Source of the DNA: Synchiropus splendidus
Taxonomy: Eukaryota > Chordata > Actinopteri > Syngnathiformes > Callionymidae
Direction of reading: 5' to 3'
DNA length: 64,000 nucleotides
NCBI RefSeq assembly: GCF_027744825.2
Contig: NC_071340.1
Location: 9,997,501-10,061,500 of the forward strand
Within the stretch, counting starts at the first letter, position 1; each line of letters begins with the position of its first letter. This document shows positions 1 through 14,400 of this stretch, piece by piece. Below the pieces are notes generated by a model. It saw only the letters and a program-made list of their open reading frames with translations. It was not told the DNA's origin and made no database searches. Made by a program: the position numbers and the translations under genes.

Positions 1-2311
1 AAAAACTTTCAGTCACATTCAACATGTGTCAACACAACGACTCATTGTATTGTCACACAATACACAAATCTCTGGCTTCTATTTTTCATATGTTCATGTT
101 TCATATGCCGCTAGAGTAACGCCACCCACTGACCCGGCATGTGTTCTGCACTGTTTCATATCGATCATCATCACCATGAGCAACCAGCAAGACAGGTGGT
201 TCAGAAGAGAACCCTGCCATCTTGCCTCACGACTCACAGGATGTGAGCTGTCTCTTGGATCCTTCAATAAACGGGTAGACTTCTGATATCTAGGCATCTT
301 ATCTTTTTCGTGACCTCAGTGTCATATCACGATGTGTTATTTTAAACAGCTATTGCCTCACAGCCAGCTGCAAGCATTGTATGCTGTGATGAGTGACAGC
401 CCAGTGAGCTGCATCGTAGTGGGCCTGATGTTTTTGTTGAAGTCTGAAATGCAGCGCTGACTCACACCGCACTGAGACGCTGACAGAATACTGATACTCT
501 AATGACACAAAGTTTGGATGCTAATTTATTTGGGGTGTTGACACAATGCCTGTTGCAGTCTGTTCTTGTTCTATGTTCTATGTCATCCATTTTATGCACA
601 CTCCTATTGGACACATATTTTCTTGTTTTGGTTGCCCAATAATCTGTATTGAATGTCATGGATACACTAAAGCCTCTTGCCATTTACTCACAGATCATAT
701 CTCATCTGACAGAAGTCTTGCACTCTGGATGCCATCGATTTGTTTTTACCTTTTCGAAATGTAGCGAGAATTTGATCCTTTCTTGCACATCAGCAGCTGT
801 GTGTGTTTGACAAGCCAGAACTGTTTTGAGTGGATAGTTTGTTGTTGATAGCGTCTGACAGTAGCATTTTATTCATAAACATTGGTGTTTCACATCAAAG
901 TAGCTGCTCAGTGTTAGATGCAAGTTTTTTTTCTAACCTAAATATTCACAAGAATAAGTTCACCATCCCAGGGATGTTAGTGCTGCAGCCTTATGGCAAG
1001 AAGATCCCACATTTGAATCCAGCTTGTCTTGGTAAACGTGTGTTTTTTCTGTCTGGAGTTTATTGATGACTCAATTGTTTGCAGGCATAGTGAACCTGTG
1101 CTCTCGTCCAATGTAGGGATGATGAGCAGTATAGTTCCTGGAATTTTTTGAGCGTGGATTTCATATTTTCTTGATGAAGAAAGAGTCTTTAAAATGTGCC
1201 TTTTGATGATATATTCCCGTCACTTGATGTGTACTGGGAAGAGTTCTCAAGAAAAAATAGTCACTTCACGACAGTGGTGACATGTTGGCGCTATTGGAGT
1301 TATTTACACATCTTCAGCGCACCTCTGTCTTCTTTTATCAGATTCATGACACAAAGCTAGAAACATCTTGGACTCACTCTCACTCCCTATCTCACATCCA
1401 CAGTTGAATCCCAAAATAAAACTGACAGAACATTGTGACGGTGCAAGGACAGATGTGCAAACAGGGTTTCATGGTCCATTTTCAAATACAGTAAGTGGGT
1501 TGGAATTGAAGATAGTGAGGATGCTGGATTTTTTTCTAATCTTATGGATGTGTCTGTTACAGGAAGAAGTTTCTTGTCGGTCATCGTATGTAATCTACTG
1601 TATTTTTATACTAAATGATAGACCTGTTTATTTGGAAGACTGCTGAACAAAAATAACACTCTTGAACATTAAAAGATGACATTGTTGAAACAACGAAGAA
1701 TAATGACTACTCACTATTGACTGGCCTCTAGGTGGCAGTATTGCTCAGCCCTTAAATGTGCGTTTTTTCTTCATTTTAGACGTGGCTTTTTAATTGTCCG
1801 GAGAAATTGTGAATCCTTGGGTGGGATAAAAAATAGTCAACCCTGTTTGTGAGAGCTGTCGCTCAAGGGGACAAACGTACTAGGTGTTCTTGCAGTTAGG
1901 TTATTATTGATGGAAGCCTCAGGGAATGTGGAGATGTAACCATTCGAACAAGGATTTGTAATTGTGGTCCAGGGCGTTTGAGGCAACAGTTTAGTATTCA
2001 GAAGTGTGGAAACACCTGGAGCCCTGTGAAGGCAGCAGGCTGTGCGAAATGATCTTTTCTGTCAAGTTTTCTTTTGTTGAGAAAATGTTAATTCAGGCTG
2101 ACAAGATGCTATTGTTGCTGGGTCTGATATAAAGCAACGAAGAGGGAAATTTGTGCAAAGCTTTTTGGCAGATTTCGTCTGTCTGCAGCAGCCCTAAGAT
2201 GATGTTATATTCAGCTCTCCCCCGTGGTGCCGCCAATTTAGAATGTTTTCCTCCTAAAAGATTCAACTCTTATCTGCTTCTTCCTGCTCACAGCCTTGTC
2301 TCTCCTTACAG
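1..2311. other. Upstream sequence, probably 5' intron or flank; no gene recognised
   Basis: This stretch ends in a good acceptor (tctccttacag), so at least its 3' part is intron. No CpG-rich island, TATA-box promoter or first exon could be identified. Its ORFs are all under 100 codons and look random. The only candidate element noticed is a CTCF-like motif at 1725-1738. The true first (non-coding) exon and promoter are probably to the left of the window. Confidence 0.6.
1725..1738 (+). promoter_or_regulatory. CTCF-like motif
   Basis: CCTCTAGGTGGCAG matches the remembered vertebrate CTCF core (CCASYAGRKGGCRS) at 13 of 14 positions, with one mismatch at the third base. It lies about 600 bp upstream of the first coding exon. 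A single motif hit in 64 kb is weak evidence and some dispersed repeats carry similar strings. Confidence 0.3.
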
Positions 2312-2461
2312 ATATATCCAGCCATGGATATGGACGGTGCCAGCTCTGTAGTGCTGCAGGCTTTAACCCAGGCCACCAGTCAAGACACAGCTGTGCTAAA
2401 GCCTGCGGAAGAGCAGCTCAAGCAGTGGGAGACACAGCCAGGCTTCTACTCAGTCCTTCTG
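2312..2461 (+). CDS. ipo11: IPO11 coding exon 1 (residues 1-46)
   Basis: Coding runs from ATG 2324 to 2461, with 12 nt of 5' UTR before it. It encodes the start of the importin-beta N-terminal domain, beginning MDMDGASSVVLQALTQATSQ and ending GFYSVLL in phase 0. The donor is CTG|gtgggc, a GT donor that departs from the usual gtragt. The start is supported by the match of the first residues to human importin-11 and by the Kozak context. Confidence 0.96.
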
Positions 2462-5400
2462 GTGGGCACAATTTATTCCTGTCTGACTTAACGTTCACAG
2501 AGGGGGTGACTCCTGTCACAGTATCCCTTTTGTATTCATGTTTGTATTTGACCAGTGAAGTTGTGGATTGCTTTCTAGCAATCCAGCACATTTAGAAAGA
2601 CAAATTCGTGTATATTATTTTGAGATGTTTATGTAATCTAACATCAAAAACTTTGTATTTTGCACTGCAAACGATCACAGAGAAATCTTTTATTTTGGCG
2701 AGCACTGTGACCTAGTAGTTCATGCATCATCTTCATGCTTCCTGTGTTTCCTCTGGGCACTCCAGTCCAGTACCGGGGGTCCCCAGCATCTCCAACCCTA
2801 TTTGCAGAATTAAGTTAAAAATAGGACTGACCAACATCAATAGATGAAAGCTTTTAAAAAGCTATTAACCAACAAAACTATTGACATTTCTGATACATAG
2901 GACTATTAAGCGTCTATTGTCATGGCCATTCGGACATCAGGGTTTCCGCTACATGTCGTAGTGCGCTGCCATGGCTTAAATGAGATTTTTTAATCTTACA
3001 ATCAAGTCCTTCTGCAGTTGTTGTGCGTTACAGGACTGGTGCTTTGAGTAGTAGGTGTTTTCCTTTCGCTATTAAATTTAGGCTTTTCTTTATTTGTTAT
3101 GCTTTTTACAAGGCCATGATGTGTCCAAAGGGCCTTGAGTTTGTTATGGAATGTCTTAAGTTGATAACATCAATATGCCTAATTGCCTGAAACTATACAT
3201 GAATTAGAAGTGAAAAACGCAAGATGACACAATGACGATGTATTAAAACTATGTTAAAAGCTCAGATATTATTCTCTTACATTTAATTTCCATGATGATG
3301 CATTAACCAATATCAAATATTTGCAATTTGATATTTAATGGAATGACTGAAAGGCTGTTCCATTCGATCATAATCTCAGTGTAGTTATTCTCATCATATT
3401 TGAGGTATAAATGATGAATAATAGACACTGACCTTTACAGTAACATTTTTTCTGAGACAATTTCCTATGTGACGACCAACTCGCAACTGATATTTAGCGA
3501 CTGAATTGCTCACAGAGATCTTCACAATCATATTGAGAAGCTTCTTATCATAATTTTCAAGGTTTTTAAGTTAATGTAATAATAGCATTGCTGAAAACAT
3601 TGTGTTTCAAAAGGTCAGGGTGGAATGGACTCCAAAAATGGCTGAGGCACTTTACCTCTGACTCCATCAAAAAAATAAATAAATAAATAAAATTGTGCAC
3701 TTGAGGCTAACATAGCGCTACCTGCCTGTGTTGTTGATGCTACGTTTCTTTCTCAAACTACACAAGGTGTCTTCACTTGACCAGCCTGTCGTCTCTGGTA
3801 CCGCCACAGTCTGCGAGAGTATTAACACAATGTGTAAATGGGAAATAAATGCATAGGTTTTTGATATAAGGACAAGTTAAAGAGTTATTTTACAGGAGGT
3901 GTAGTGTTAAACTGATATGGTGCCTTGCTGTTGGGCGACGGCACAGCACCACCTGTGGAGCACTGTGGGGGAACGCTGGTGTCACATGTCGCCTTGGTAT
4001 GACGCTTGTTGTTGCATTTCTCTATATGAGTTCGAAACCACCAGACATCACATTAACTCCTAACAGAGACAGTTCATTCTTGTTGGGGGCAGGAACTTGT
4101 TTTCCTTTCATCAGGTAAATCAATAGTCAAGCAAATCAGATGAAACATAACCTATTGCTCAGACTTATTTTTTAAAACTATATTGCGCTGAAATGGATGA
4201 ATATTGTTCTTTTATTTTCTGGTGTATCCTAATGGGAAGGTTTCATCTTCCTGTGCATTCGTCCAAGCTTAACAGGGCCCATTGAAAGACCAGAAGACGG
4301 CAGACTTCAACATCGAAATGGGTTTAGAAGAATTAGATTTAGTTCCTCTGCTACCTGCGTTGATCAACTCAGAAATATGCCGAGGATGCAATCATTTTGT
4401 GTTTCTGTCCCCCATGGTTTGTCATCATCCTACTTCAGCACGTTTTCATTACTTTTCAAGAACAAAGCGCATCTGTGTGGAAGAAGCTGCTGAGTCAGCA
4501 GTTAGACCAGCTCACTCCCTTCAGCGTTGTGTGCAGTAAAGTTTAGTTTCAGCGCAGCGCTTCACTGTTTGTGCTATCGATCCATTTACCTGCCCCCGCC
4601 CTTCTTCTCCTCCTCCCCTCCCTGCGTGGCCCCCTCTGTGGTGTTAATGCTGATAAACGATATCTTCTGAAGAATCTTGCTGACTAATCTTGCCAGGCGT
4701 AACAAGGCACAATACTTTTGGGCACATTTTTGTCAAAGTCGTATTGTAGGTCAAATGTCTACAGATGGTTCTGCTCCAGCGATTAGTCATTCTCTGAGTA
4801 TTCTGAAAAGATCTGCAAAACAAAAATAGCACAGTCACATGACATCGTCATATTTGCTGCTAGTTCGGAAGACTAGCCTAGTTTTTCATTTTCTAGTTTT
4901 AGTCCTGTCATTCTGATCCTTTTACTGGAAATTCTGTTCAAGCAATCTTTGCAGATGTTGAGGACAATGAAACTCATCAAGACTCATCCTTTATCCATAT
5001 TTCCACTTTACTATAACCACATATTTCAGGCTGTACTATAACACCTAAGCAACAGTATTACTCTGAGATCTGGCGATATTGTCTCTCAACCAGGTTGGAT
5101 TATTAATGTTACAGTCAAGAGGACAGATTTTTCTCCTCGTCTGTGAATAAAATGATGCATGCAAGTTAATGACAAACTAACCAGTATTTCTGTGGCAAAA
5201 GACTCAGTTTCCTTCTCGTGTGATTTGTCGTTTCACAGAATATTTTCAACAACCACAATCTGGATGTGAATGTCCGGTGGTTGGCCGTTCTCTACTTCAA
5301 AAATGGCATCGACAGATACTGGAGGAGAGTCGCACCTCAGTAAGTGACTTTTTTGTTTTCAACATTTACCATTCGTTAGTTTGCAATTCCTCTACTTCTT

Positions 5401-8400
5401 CTATGGTCTATCTTTTAATCTTTGGGCAAAGAAAGCGGCGTGGGTTTTAAAATACTTCCCAAACTTGCTCTGTGGAAAAAATATTCATAACATTCTCAAT
5501 CAGCCCATTCTGTTGACCAAATAAGTGCTTGAGATCTCTTTTACAAGTGAGCTCTCCCAATGTGGCTACAGCTTGACATTTAAGAAAAGTGGATTTTCTG
5601 TGCAAAACGTGCAGTTTTTTGTTTGTTTTTTTGTCTTTAAAGCTGGTGCAGGCAACAACATAGTCTGAATTTTAATATTGAACTATCCCAGGGTGTTGAG
5701 CGCTCATGTTTTTAAGACCTTTTGGTGTTTGTCCCATGAAGGAGCTGTGAATTTGAAAGGTCTTGTTCCCTGCTGCAGATCTTCAATAACTTTGATTTAC
5801 AGTATGATCTCACAGAGATGTGGTAGCAGTAGACCAAGAATATATTTATCAACGTGTTTGACAATGTGTACCCCCCCCCGCCTATTGGGGATGTGTCATC
5901 TTAGTCTCCTCATGATTCAATTATGATATAGAGTGCTACGATTCGCTTCTTTAATGATCATCTCTTTTATAACAATTTTTAAGCACTTTTTTTCTCACTC
6001 AAGATTTTTTTCTGCCCTTGTCATTATGCATGAACGGGAGCACTTTAGATTAGGGATCACATCATAACTATTCATGACTGAATTACTTGCTTATTTATGG
6101 TCAATCATTGGTCATATAGATGTTGTTAGGTGTGAATCTTTGGTGCCCAATTTTGGGTAAAATGTAGTAGTAATAGTAGACATGACAAGAAACTAATAAG
6201 CACTTTATAATGATTAATTACAGGCTAATAAGTTGCTAATAAACATATAAACAAGTAGCTTATTGATGTGAAATGCGCCAACAGGATCCATGGAATCAAC
6301 TACAGAAAATCCTGTAGAAATCCAAAAGTTCTACTACCACACCATGCCACAACCAACTAAACATACTTTTTTTTTTTTTTAAATAATTGTTCAAGAAAAG
6401 GAAAAGAAAAACACGTAACGGAACGCAGTCAATCAAGAAGCAATAGAAATACAACAAAGCAGAAGGTAAAGTTTTGTCATTTACTCAATTGGTGACAATA
6501 AAAACACGCACATCTCATTATATTATATCATATTTCGGGGGTTTTCCGCCAATAACAAAGCTTTCATAACTTGTTTTCCATTGTTGGCAGGTTAGCAGCA
6601 ACTGTCGTCGGATTGCTACCCTGTTTATATTTGTCATGTCGCCACTGTATTTAATTCTTACCACGTTGTCATTGACTGGTCCTTTTTCAAACCCACAACA
6701 CTTCCTTGCTTGCGCTTTTATTCTGGATGGGTGAATTGACCAGTTGCTGCCATCTTCACCTGGCCAATTACTTCACGGGACTTTGGTTTGAGCAGCGTTG
6801 TGGTTGTGTTCCTATCATTCACTTGATCATGAAATAATTGTGAACATTGATGAGTGGCCACCTGTCACCACACCTCTATTGTCTTTGTTTAAAGATTTGA
6901 GGTTGATATAGAGCACACTAGTGCACCGTCCACATGAGGTGATGAACAACAACAAACAGTGTCCTGTTTTTTGATATACTGATCACGTGAGTTCATCTGA
7001 AGTATATCACAGACGTCCATGTGTAACAGGAGGGTTGCACAAATCAAGTACTTGAGAACCTGGCAAGAGAAACTGGCGTTATTCCTTAAAACAACTTGGC
7101 AAGATTCAGTGTTAAGACAGGCTCTGGTCAATAATATCTGTAGCATTAGAGTTCTACAGTTCTATTTCAGTCTCATGTGCCGTTATCTTTAAATCTGTTT
7201 TTATTTTACTGCTTGCAAATGCTTGTCTGCATCTAATGACAACTGTACGAACTTTTCTCAGTGTTAACTTCAAGTGGCACTCAATTCTTTTAAAAAATAT
7301 TATGATTGTTTAAATTTCTCATGACTCCTTAAAATGCACTATTTTAACTCATAGTGTCTTTTTTCCGGAATAATGCTTCCATTGCTTTTTCATTTTCAGT
7401 GTTTTCCTCTCTGTATCCTTCGGCTTTGCCGTCTTTCTTCCCGCAGTTGTATATTCATCCAAAGTGCTCATTCAGTGCTCTTGACAATAAACCCAACTTC
7501 ATTTGTTAGAGTGCTCTGCAAGGCTTTTGGTTTTTGACTTATAGGATTACCCGTCCCGTAGGCTTGTGTCATTTCTATAAGCGCTGGATAATGTGTGGCT
7601 CAGCACTTGAGTTTTGAGAATAGTGCAACTTTTTATGACTCACTTTTTTATTGTCATTCAGCTTGTGAGGTTTAGCTCTCGCTCAGAAACAAAGGTGTGC
7701 ACATTTGAATGGACACATCACAGTAAAAGTACTTGTATTGACTGGTAATCTCTTTTATCTCTATTTCCATTACTGTGCCAACAGGTTCATCATCACTTGA
7801 CCATGCAAACAAAATGTTGACAAAAATTACTCAACATCATGTGTTTAAGCTATTTGAGCTGCCACTTCTGGTTGTTAAGCTTTATTGTAATGATCAAAAT
7901 TTGTATTGTTTGAACTTGCTTCCTGTATTCATTGACTCCAAGCCTCAAGTTTTCTGACTCAGTGATCAGTGTCAGAAAAAAAAGCAAAGGTGTTTGTCAG
8001 AAACTGTCAGGATCGACGCTGATCTGATATTCTCCAATGTTTACAAAGCCTCAGGCCCTTGCTGCAAAGGTCTTCCCTCTCTCCCTGTAGATGTGAACTT
8101 GACTTTCTGAATATACTTTTTGCTCCTGACGAATGTTGTATGTTGTATTTGCACACATTCCCAATACTATTGAATTATTGCTTGCTTGTGCTGAGCCTTT
8201 AGAAGCCAGTGAATTATTGCGGGAGTCCAGCATTGCATTTAAGTGTTGGCGTTCTACCGACAGCGTAAAATCATCTTTGTCTTAAAACACATGAATCAAA
8301 GCAAAATGAAACCACACGAGTCTCAATACCCTCACTATTGTCCATCAGTACATCTGCATTGTGTGTTTATGTATTTATCTCCATAAGGTCACATTGCATA

Positions 8401-11400
8401 ACGTGAGGGTAACTTCATGTTTGCCGTGTGTAGTGGTTCGCAACTTTGATTAACAGTTATTTTTCTTAACTACCTGTGTAGCCACTTTTCTCCTCATATC
8501 CATACTCAATTATTGCATCTACAGCCTCTCTGATTCGTTGATCTGACTCAAGTCCATAATCAGTGTCTATTTTTTCTTGTTCTTTTTAAATGGATACTAT
8601 CAAAGTAATTGAAATGGTAGCTTGTGGTTGGGACTGCTTGCTGAGTTTTTTTCTGTCCTTACTTATGTGGACGTTATATAAAATGTTAGCTGGTGGAGAG
8701 AGCAGATTTTTTTTTTGCCTCACGTGGCTCAACTATCCTTAGAAGACCTAATCCTCTCCTTGTGTCCTGTCCTCTTTGGACAGTTTAGGAAAGAAATGAC
8801 ACTAGTCGACAGTGCCATCTAATGATTAAGTTGTTGGTTGCTACAATATGGCTCCGCCGCCACAGCCGGTCAGCTGAGCACTTCTGTGCACCAGAAACTG
8901 AAGAGAAGTGGGAAGAATTGGAGTTGGAATACATGGATGAAAATAGCACATTTTGCCTCTTTAATGTAGTTGCTACCTCATCCCTCTTGCCAAACATCTC
9001 GTCGTGAAAGGTGCATCATGGGAAGTCACCTGAACTAATCTTGATTTTGATGGGACCTTCCATGCCACTCAATTGCACGGAATATCAATCTTGGCCAAAC
9101 TAGAAGGATCAACTAGACTCAAGTCATTGAAATTGCTATCCTGAGTCAGCACTGTGCTCAGAGCCAGATGCAGTTGTCAGAGGAGCGAGCCATGGGTTCC
9201 CACCCCTGTGTTAGATGATTGACTAATGTAACTCAGCTAAAAACAAGATGTCAATGCTCTGCTGGAACTGGATTTAATAACAAATTAAACGAACGGGGGG
9301 CGGCACCACCGACTTCCATCACCTGCACATTTGAAAGAAATCGAGGACAGTTCCTCCTGAGTTGTTTTTCCCTGTGTCTTTGGTAATCATCCACTGATTT
9401 CCACCCGCTAAAAGACAGTCGACATTCATTTGAAAATACTTTTCATCTCTTGCTACCTTGTTTGGCATCACCTTTATTGCCAAGACTTATTTGTGGATTG
9501 AAAATGAAAATAAACAATTTCAGATTTCGACCTTTTTGCACTTATGCTTACGGGTTGTTTCATGCTATTTTATTTTAATTTTTTGTATCGTAAAGCTTTT
9601 TAAGTCTGCTTTCTATTTTAAAAATATCCAAAGCTTCTCCACCCAAATATATAAGCAAGTATTTAAAACCAACAAAACTAAATATTTTTTGGTATGTAGC
9701 ACACAAAATGAAGCTGTTGCGTTATCCCCCGAAGTTTGGGTATGATGCAAATTTGAGATACCAGTTATGGTTAGATTAGGCAAGATCATGAAGAGGTAAT
9801 GGAAAAGGTTTTTTTTTTTTTCTTTCTCATAACATGATTGTATTAATCAGTACACCACTTACATTCCCTGTCTTGGCTTCAAAAAAAGTATTTCTATTGG
9901 TGTAACATAATAATGTCATGCTTGTGGTCCCACCTGCGTGCTGGTTCGACTGTCACTGTTCCCACCACTGGTTTTGTTACTTAGAGATTTAAAAAGAAAA
10001 ACTTAGTTTTTTATGTGCTATATGATAAAGACGTGATTGATAGATCGATAGTTAGATAAATAGCTTATGATGCACTTATTGCTGCAAATTGCCCATATAC
10101 ACACACATTGCATCATAGGCACAACATCACACACTACTCCTTTTTCCATTATGTTCCTAAAGGTTTTGAATCATTACTGCTGCACTGCTTCTGGTCCAGG
10201 TTGTTCCTTGCTTTCACTGAGGCAGCCCTCATTTTGCTCGGTGAAGTCCACTGGTTTGTGAACAATGTAACTTCGATGGGCTTCATATGAAATTGAATTC
10301 ATTTCCCATCATGCTCTCTGTGTCAATGTATGGTTCCAGTTGTAGTTATTTTATTAAGTAACTGCCTGATGCTAATTTGCATCAAATAGGAACATGTAAA
10401 AATGTTCCAAAAGCACACATTGAGTGCAACATCTGCCTTTGATACGCTTGTGTAGGCACATTTTCTTTGCATCCAGTCATTGGAATGATACAGATTTGCT
10501 GTAAAATTATGAAAGTGCTGAGGTCTAAGCACTGGACTTACTGTATATTCATTCTGTTTTGTTAAGATAATTATTGTTTTTGTCTTTATTAATAATTGAG
10601 TGATGGCATTTCATTTTTCATATCCTTTTCAAAAGTCAAACCAAATTGAATGGTTGTTTTTTAATGTAAACTCTGATAAGAGCATTCTGTGATTGCGTTG
10701 TGGTGTGATTTCTCTTTCTATACTCTTACCTTGTCTGCCTGTGCTGTGTTTTTCTGTTGTCTGTCCTCGCTCAAGTTCTGTGTCGCCTGAGTTCATCCGA
10801 GCACAGTTCTTCAAACATATTTCGTGCATCAGTTGGTAAAGACACTTTGATGCTTGGCCGAAGTTTGTTGTCACAGTGCTGAAGTTTCAAATTGAAGCTG
10901 CTAACCCCGCTCATTCTGGGTGCCCTTTTCTTCTCTGCTTGGTTTATTTACAGTGCCTTATCTGAGGAGGAGAAGACATCACTGCGGGCCGGTCTCATCA
11001 CAAACTTCAATGAGCCAGTCAATCAGGTCAGTAGTCAGTCTCATCTGCTATAATTACATCTTCACTGATGCCAGACTGATTAAAATTACTGGAGAGAAAC
11101 GATCATTGCCTCTTTGTTTATTGATGTTTGACTGAATGAAGCCACTTTTTGTGCTATTACACTCCCCAATTTTTATTGAGGATGACAACGAAGGTCCCTG
11201 CTGTACCAAGTTATTTTGACCAGCAACCAGAACAAATTCTATTTGTAAATACACTTGTGTAAAATGGCCTTACTGCATTTTATAAAAATGAATGCTAAAA
11301 TAATAGCCAGAGTACTGAAATTGTTTTTAGTGTCTGCCTCATCGATTTCAGTTTTGGGATAATGAGTGTGAACACAAATTATTAACTATAGAGAAGCTAT

Positions 11401-14400
11401 AAAACTGATCACATTAAAGTATTTGTCACAACGTTCAGTTTATGATCAGATATTTGTTTGTGTTGTCTGCTTGTATCATTTTTGGGACTTATTTAGTACA
11501 TTCTTATTATTATTCATCCTTATCTAAATGTTAATATTTTACTGTCATAGTAACCTACAATGACAGTGATATGTTCATTTCCATACTCAATTCTTTCAAC
11601 CCGTTATACTTGACCTGTATGTGAGTGTGTCTTGTCCACCAAAATAAATATAGAAGGAAAAAAAACCCTGCACATTTGTAAAAAGAAGTTGTGACGTATT
11701 GTATTTGTGTGTTTTGCCCGTGGTCATTTTCTCATATTATTCATGACTTGAGTGCAACATTTGATTGTGTGAGTTGATTCCTTCTGAAAGTTAAATGCTC
11801 TGTTGATTGCACCATCCTTGCACCCGTTGCCTTTATTTTGTGTATTTTTTATTGATTTCTGTTGAAAATCTTTAAGTAATTTCCATGTAGGATTTAAAAT
11901 AAAATCTCTGTAAAAATGTCCTTTTTCTTTATTTTGCCCCTGTTAACTTTAGTAGTTTTCCCACGAAGGCTTTTTTCCCTCTGCTAACCCTCTGTCTTCT
12001 GGTTTGAGTGCCCCTCAGCGCAGTCCCAATATGTAATATGCCGCCTAACAAAATGAACTGAACTCCCATTTTTTCCAACAGTACGCTGCGCAAATGTCGA
12101 GTGAGGACTTTCCTCAGGTTTCTCGCTGAAGTTCAATCACAGATCAAAATGCTTTTACTTTGTAGGTCTGGACTTTTCATATTCCATTGTGCTCTTGCTG
12201 ACAGCAATCCAATAAAGAAGTACTGATCCTTGTACAAGCTTACGTTTTATACGAGACGGATGTTTCCGGAGTTTAAAATGTGTCTATTTCATGGACAGGT
12301 TATATTAAACAGTTCTTTGCTCACAATTGACTTGAGATGCATGGTTTAAAGGAGCACATTTAAGTCGGCACATTTCCTTGAGCAACAAACCTTTTGTTTT
12401 CTCCCCATGGATATACAACACAAAAACTCCATCCTTTGAAGATAAATGAATCGCTGTTGTGTAGTATAGATTTGAAGGGGAGGATGGTAAGTCACTTGAT
12501 GTATGGGTGCTTCATTGTGGCTCTATACCTTTTATAGCCACTTTATAGGTCTTGGAGGAATTCTTGAGCTTTGCCTTGGCAGGAAACGACTGGTGTGTGA
12601 CAGACACACGTGTGGTTAGATGTGGAGGGTAGAAGGCCCGTCATTTAGCGCTTGGCAGGTGTTCTCAGAGGAATCCTTGAACATTACTGACTGTCATGCT
12701 GTCTAGGGACATCAGTGAATTCCATTTTAGATCACACGCCTGTTTTTGTCAGATCAGCGTCCCAAATGAGGCGCAGCAAGTGCGGTGTGCGCTAAATTGA
12801 AGTTATATTTATATTTGCCATTAATAAATAAAGGTTCAGTGGTTTGAATCCGACTTGTCCCAAGTTGTGTCTGTGTTGTGCGTGTGCCTGTACAATGGCG
12901 AGTCAGGATGAGCTGAAGACAATGATTGACTGAAAGCAAGAAGAGAGGCAATGTAGTGCATCTGTTCTGTATGTCCATCAAACCTGTAGGCTTCCTTCTC
13001 GACCTCAGAACCAAGGGAATACGCTTTAAATTGGGAAAATAAAACAATAAAATAAAACAAATACTGACAAATGTATATGGTATTATGTTGTCATTAATGT
13101 ATTGATTGAGTCATTTTATAAATTACTTGACTATCTGAATTGAAATCATGACATTAATCCTGCAACTTTACTATTTTTCAAAATTGAACCATTTGATGCA
13201 GAGTTAGTGCTCGTGGTCTTTGTTGCGTGTGGAATTTTAATGGCATCTTTGCTGTTTTTTTTTTGTTCCTCTCCTGTCCCCATAAAATAATACCCGTGTT
13301 TTTGTTCCAACAGATAGCGACCCAGATTGCAGTTCTCATTGCCAAGGTTGCCCGCCTGGACTGCCCCAGGCAGTGGCCAGAGCTCATCCCCATTCTGCTA
13401 GAATCTGTCAAGGGTCAAGATGGCCTGCAGCAGCACAGAGCGCTGTTGACTTTCTACCACGTCACCAAAACCCTTTCATCCAAGAGACTGGCTCCAGACA
13501 GACGGCTTTTCCAAGATGTGAGTTGACTTTGTTCATCTTTTGCCTCTGCACCAGTTCAGTCAGCTGACTTCCACTCTGCCATATTTTGCTGAGTGCTTGC
13601 TCTGCTAAGCTGAAATGTCGCCTTTGATTTTAACGGCCGTAGGAATGTGAGATGATGATGATTTTTCATAAGCGTTTGCTAAAAGACAAATCGGTTGTCT
13701 TCTGCAGAACTTGCATCGTAGAGATGACACGTAGATGATAACCTATTTCTTTGGATTCAAAGATGGTACTCGCAAAATCCCTTTTTTCTGTTTTTCTATG
13801 CAAGCTGTCCTGTCCATTGAGAGGGTTTATTCTCTGCAGTACCTTTTGTTGACTGTAGCTGGGGCTGTTAAGCTGCCTTTCCACACAAACCTGATTTGTT
13901 CGTGTCAGTGAATGCATGGCTGTTTACAGGCATGATTCTGATTGACATGTTTGGGAATCTATTTTCTCGTCCATGGCTGTATGACGAAGGGATTGCTTGT
14001 GTAGAACAATGTTCTCACCGCACTTGATGCGCAGCAAACCTGAGCACATACCAAAGTCTGTCTGGGCCGTCAGTCTGTGCTATTTGCGAGCATTAGGACG
14101 GAAGAGGACAGGCTGACATGGTTAACAGGAGTGAGAGGATCCAAACAAAAGGCGAGTGTGGGCAGTGGTTGCCTGAATGTGCTGCCGAAAGCCCTCTCAG
14201 CCCCTTCATATATGGAAAAATCAAACAACAGTGTGATGTTTTCACCCACTTGCTTTGCTTGTGACTGGCCACCTGTGTGGCAGCAAAGCTCAGGGTTTCA
14301 GCTTTACAATTACAGAGATTTGATTGGAACAAACTCATATGTACATGACTTTTAAATCCTGCATTGTCCAGTATCCCCAGTCAAGTCCTCAACACTCAAG

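Noticed and set aside
1..2311. IPO11 promoter and first exon
   Set aside because: No CpG-rich stretch, TATA-like promoter or convincing donor site could be tied to the acceptor at 2311.
9936..9960. ggttcgact as a tRNA B box
   Set aside because: No A box, acceptor stem or cloverleaf pairing around it.
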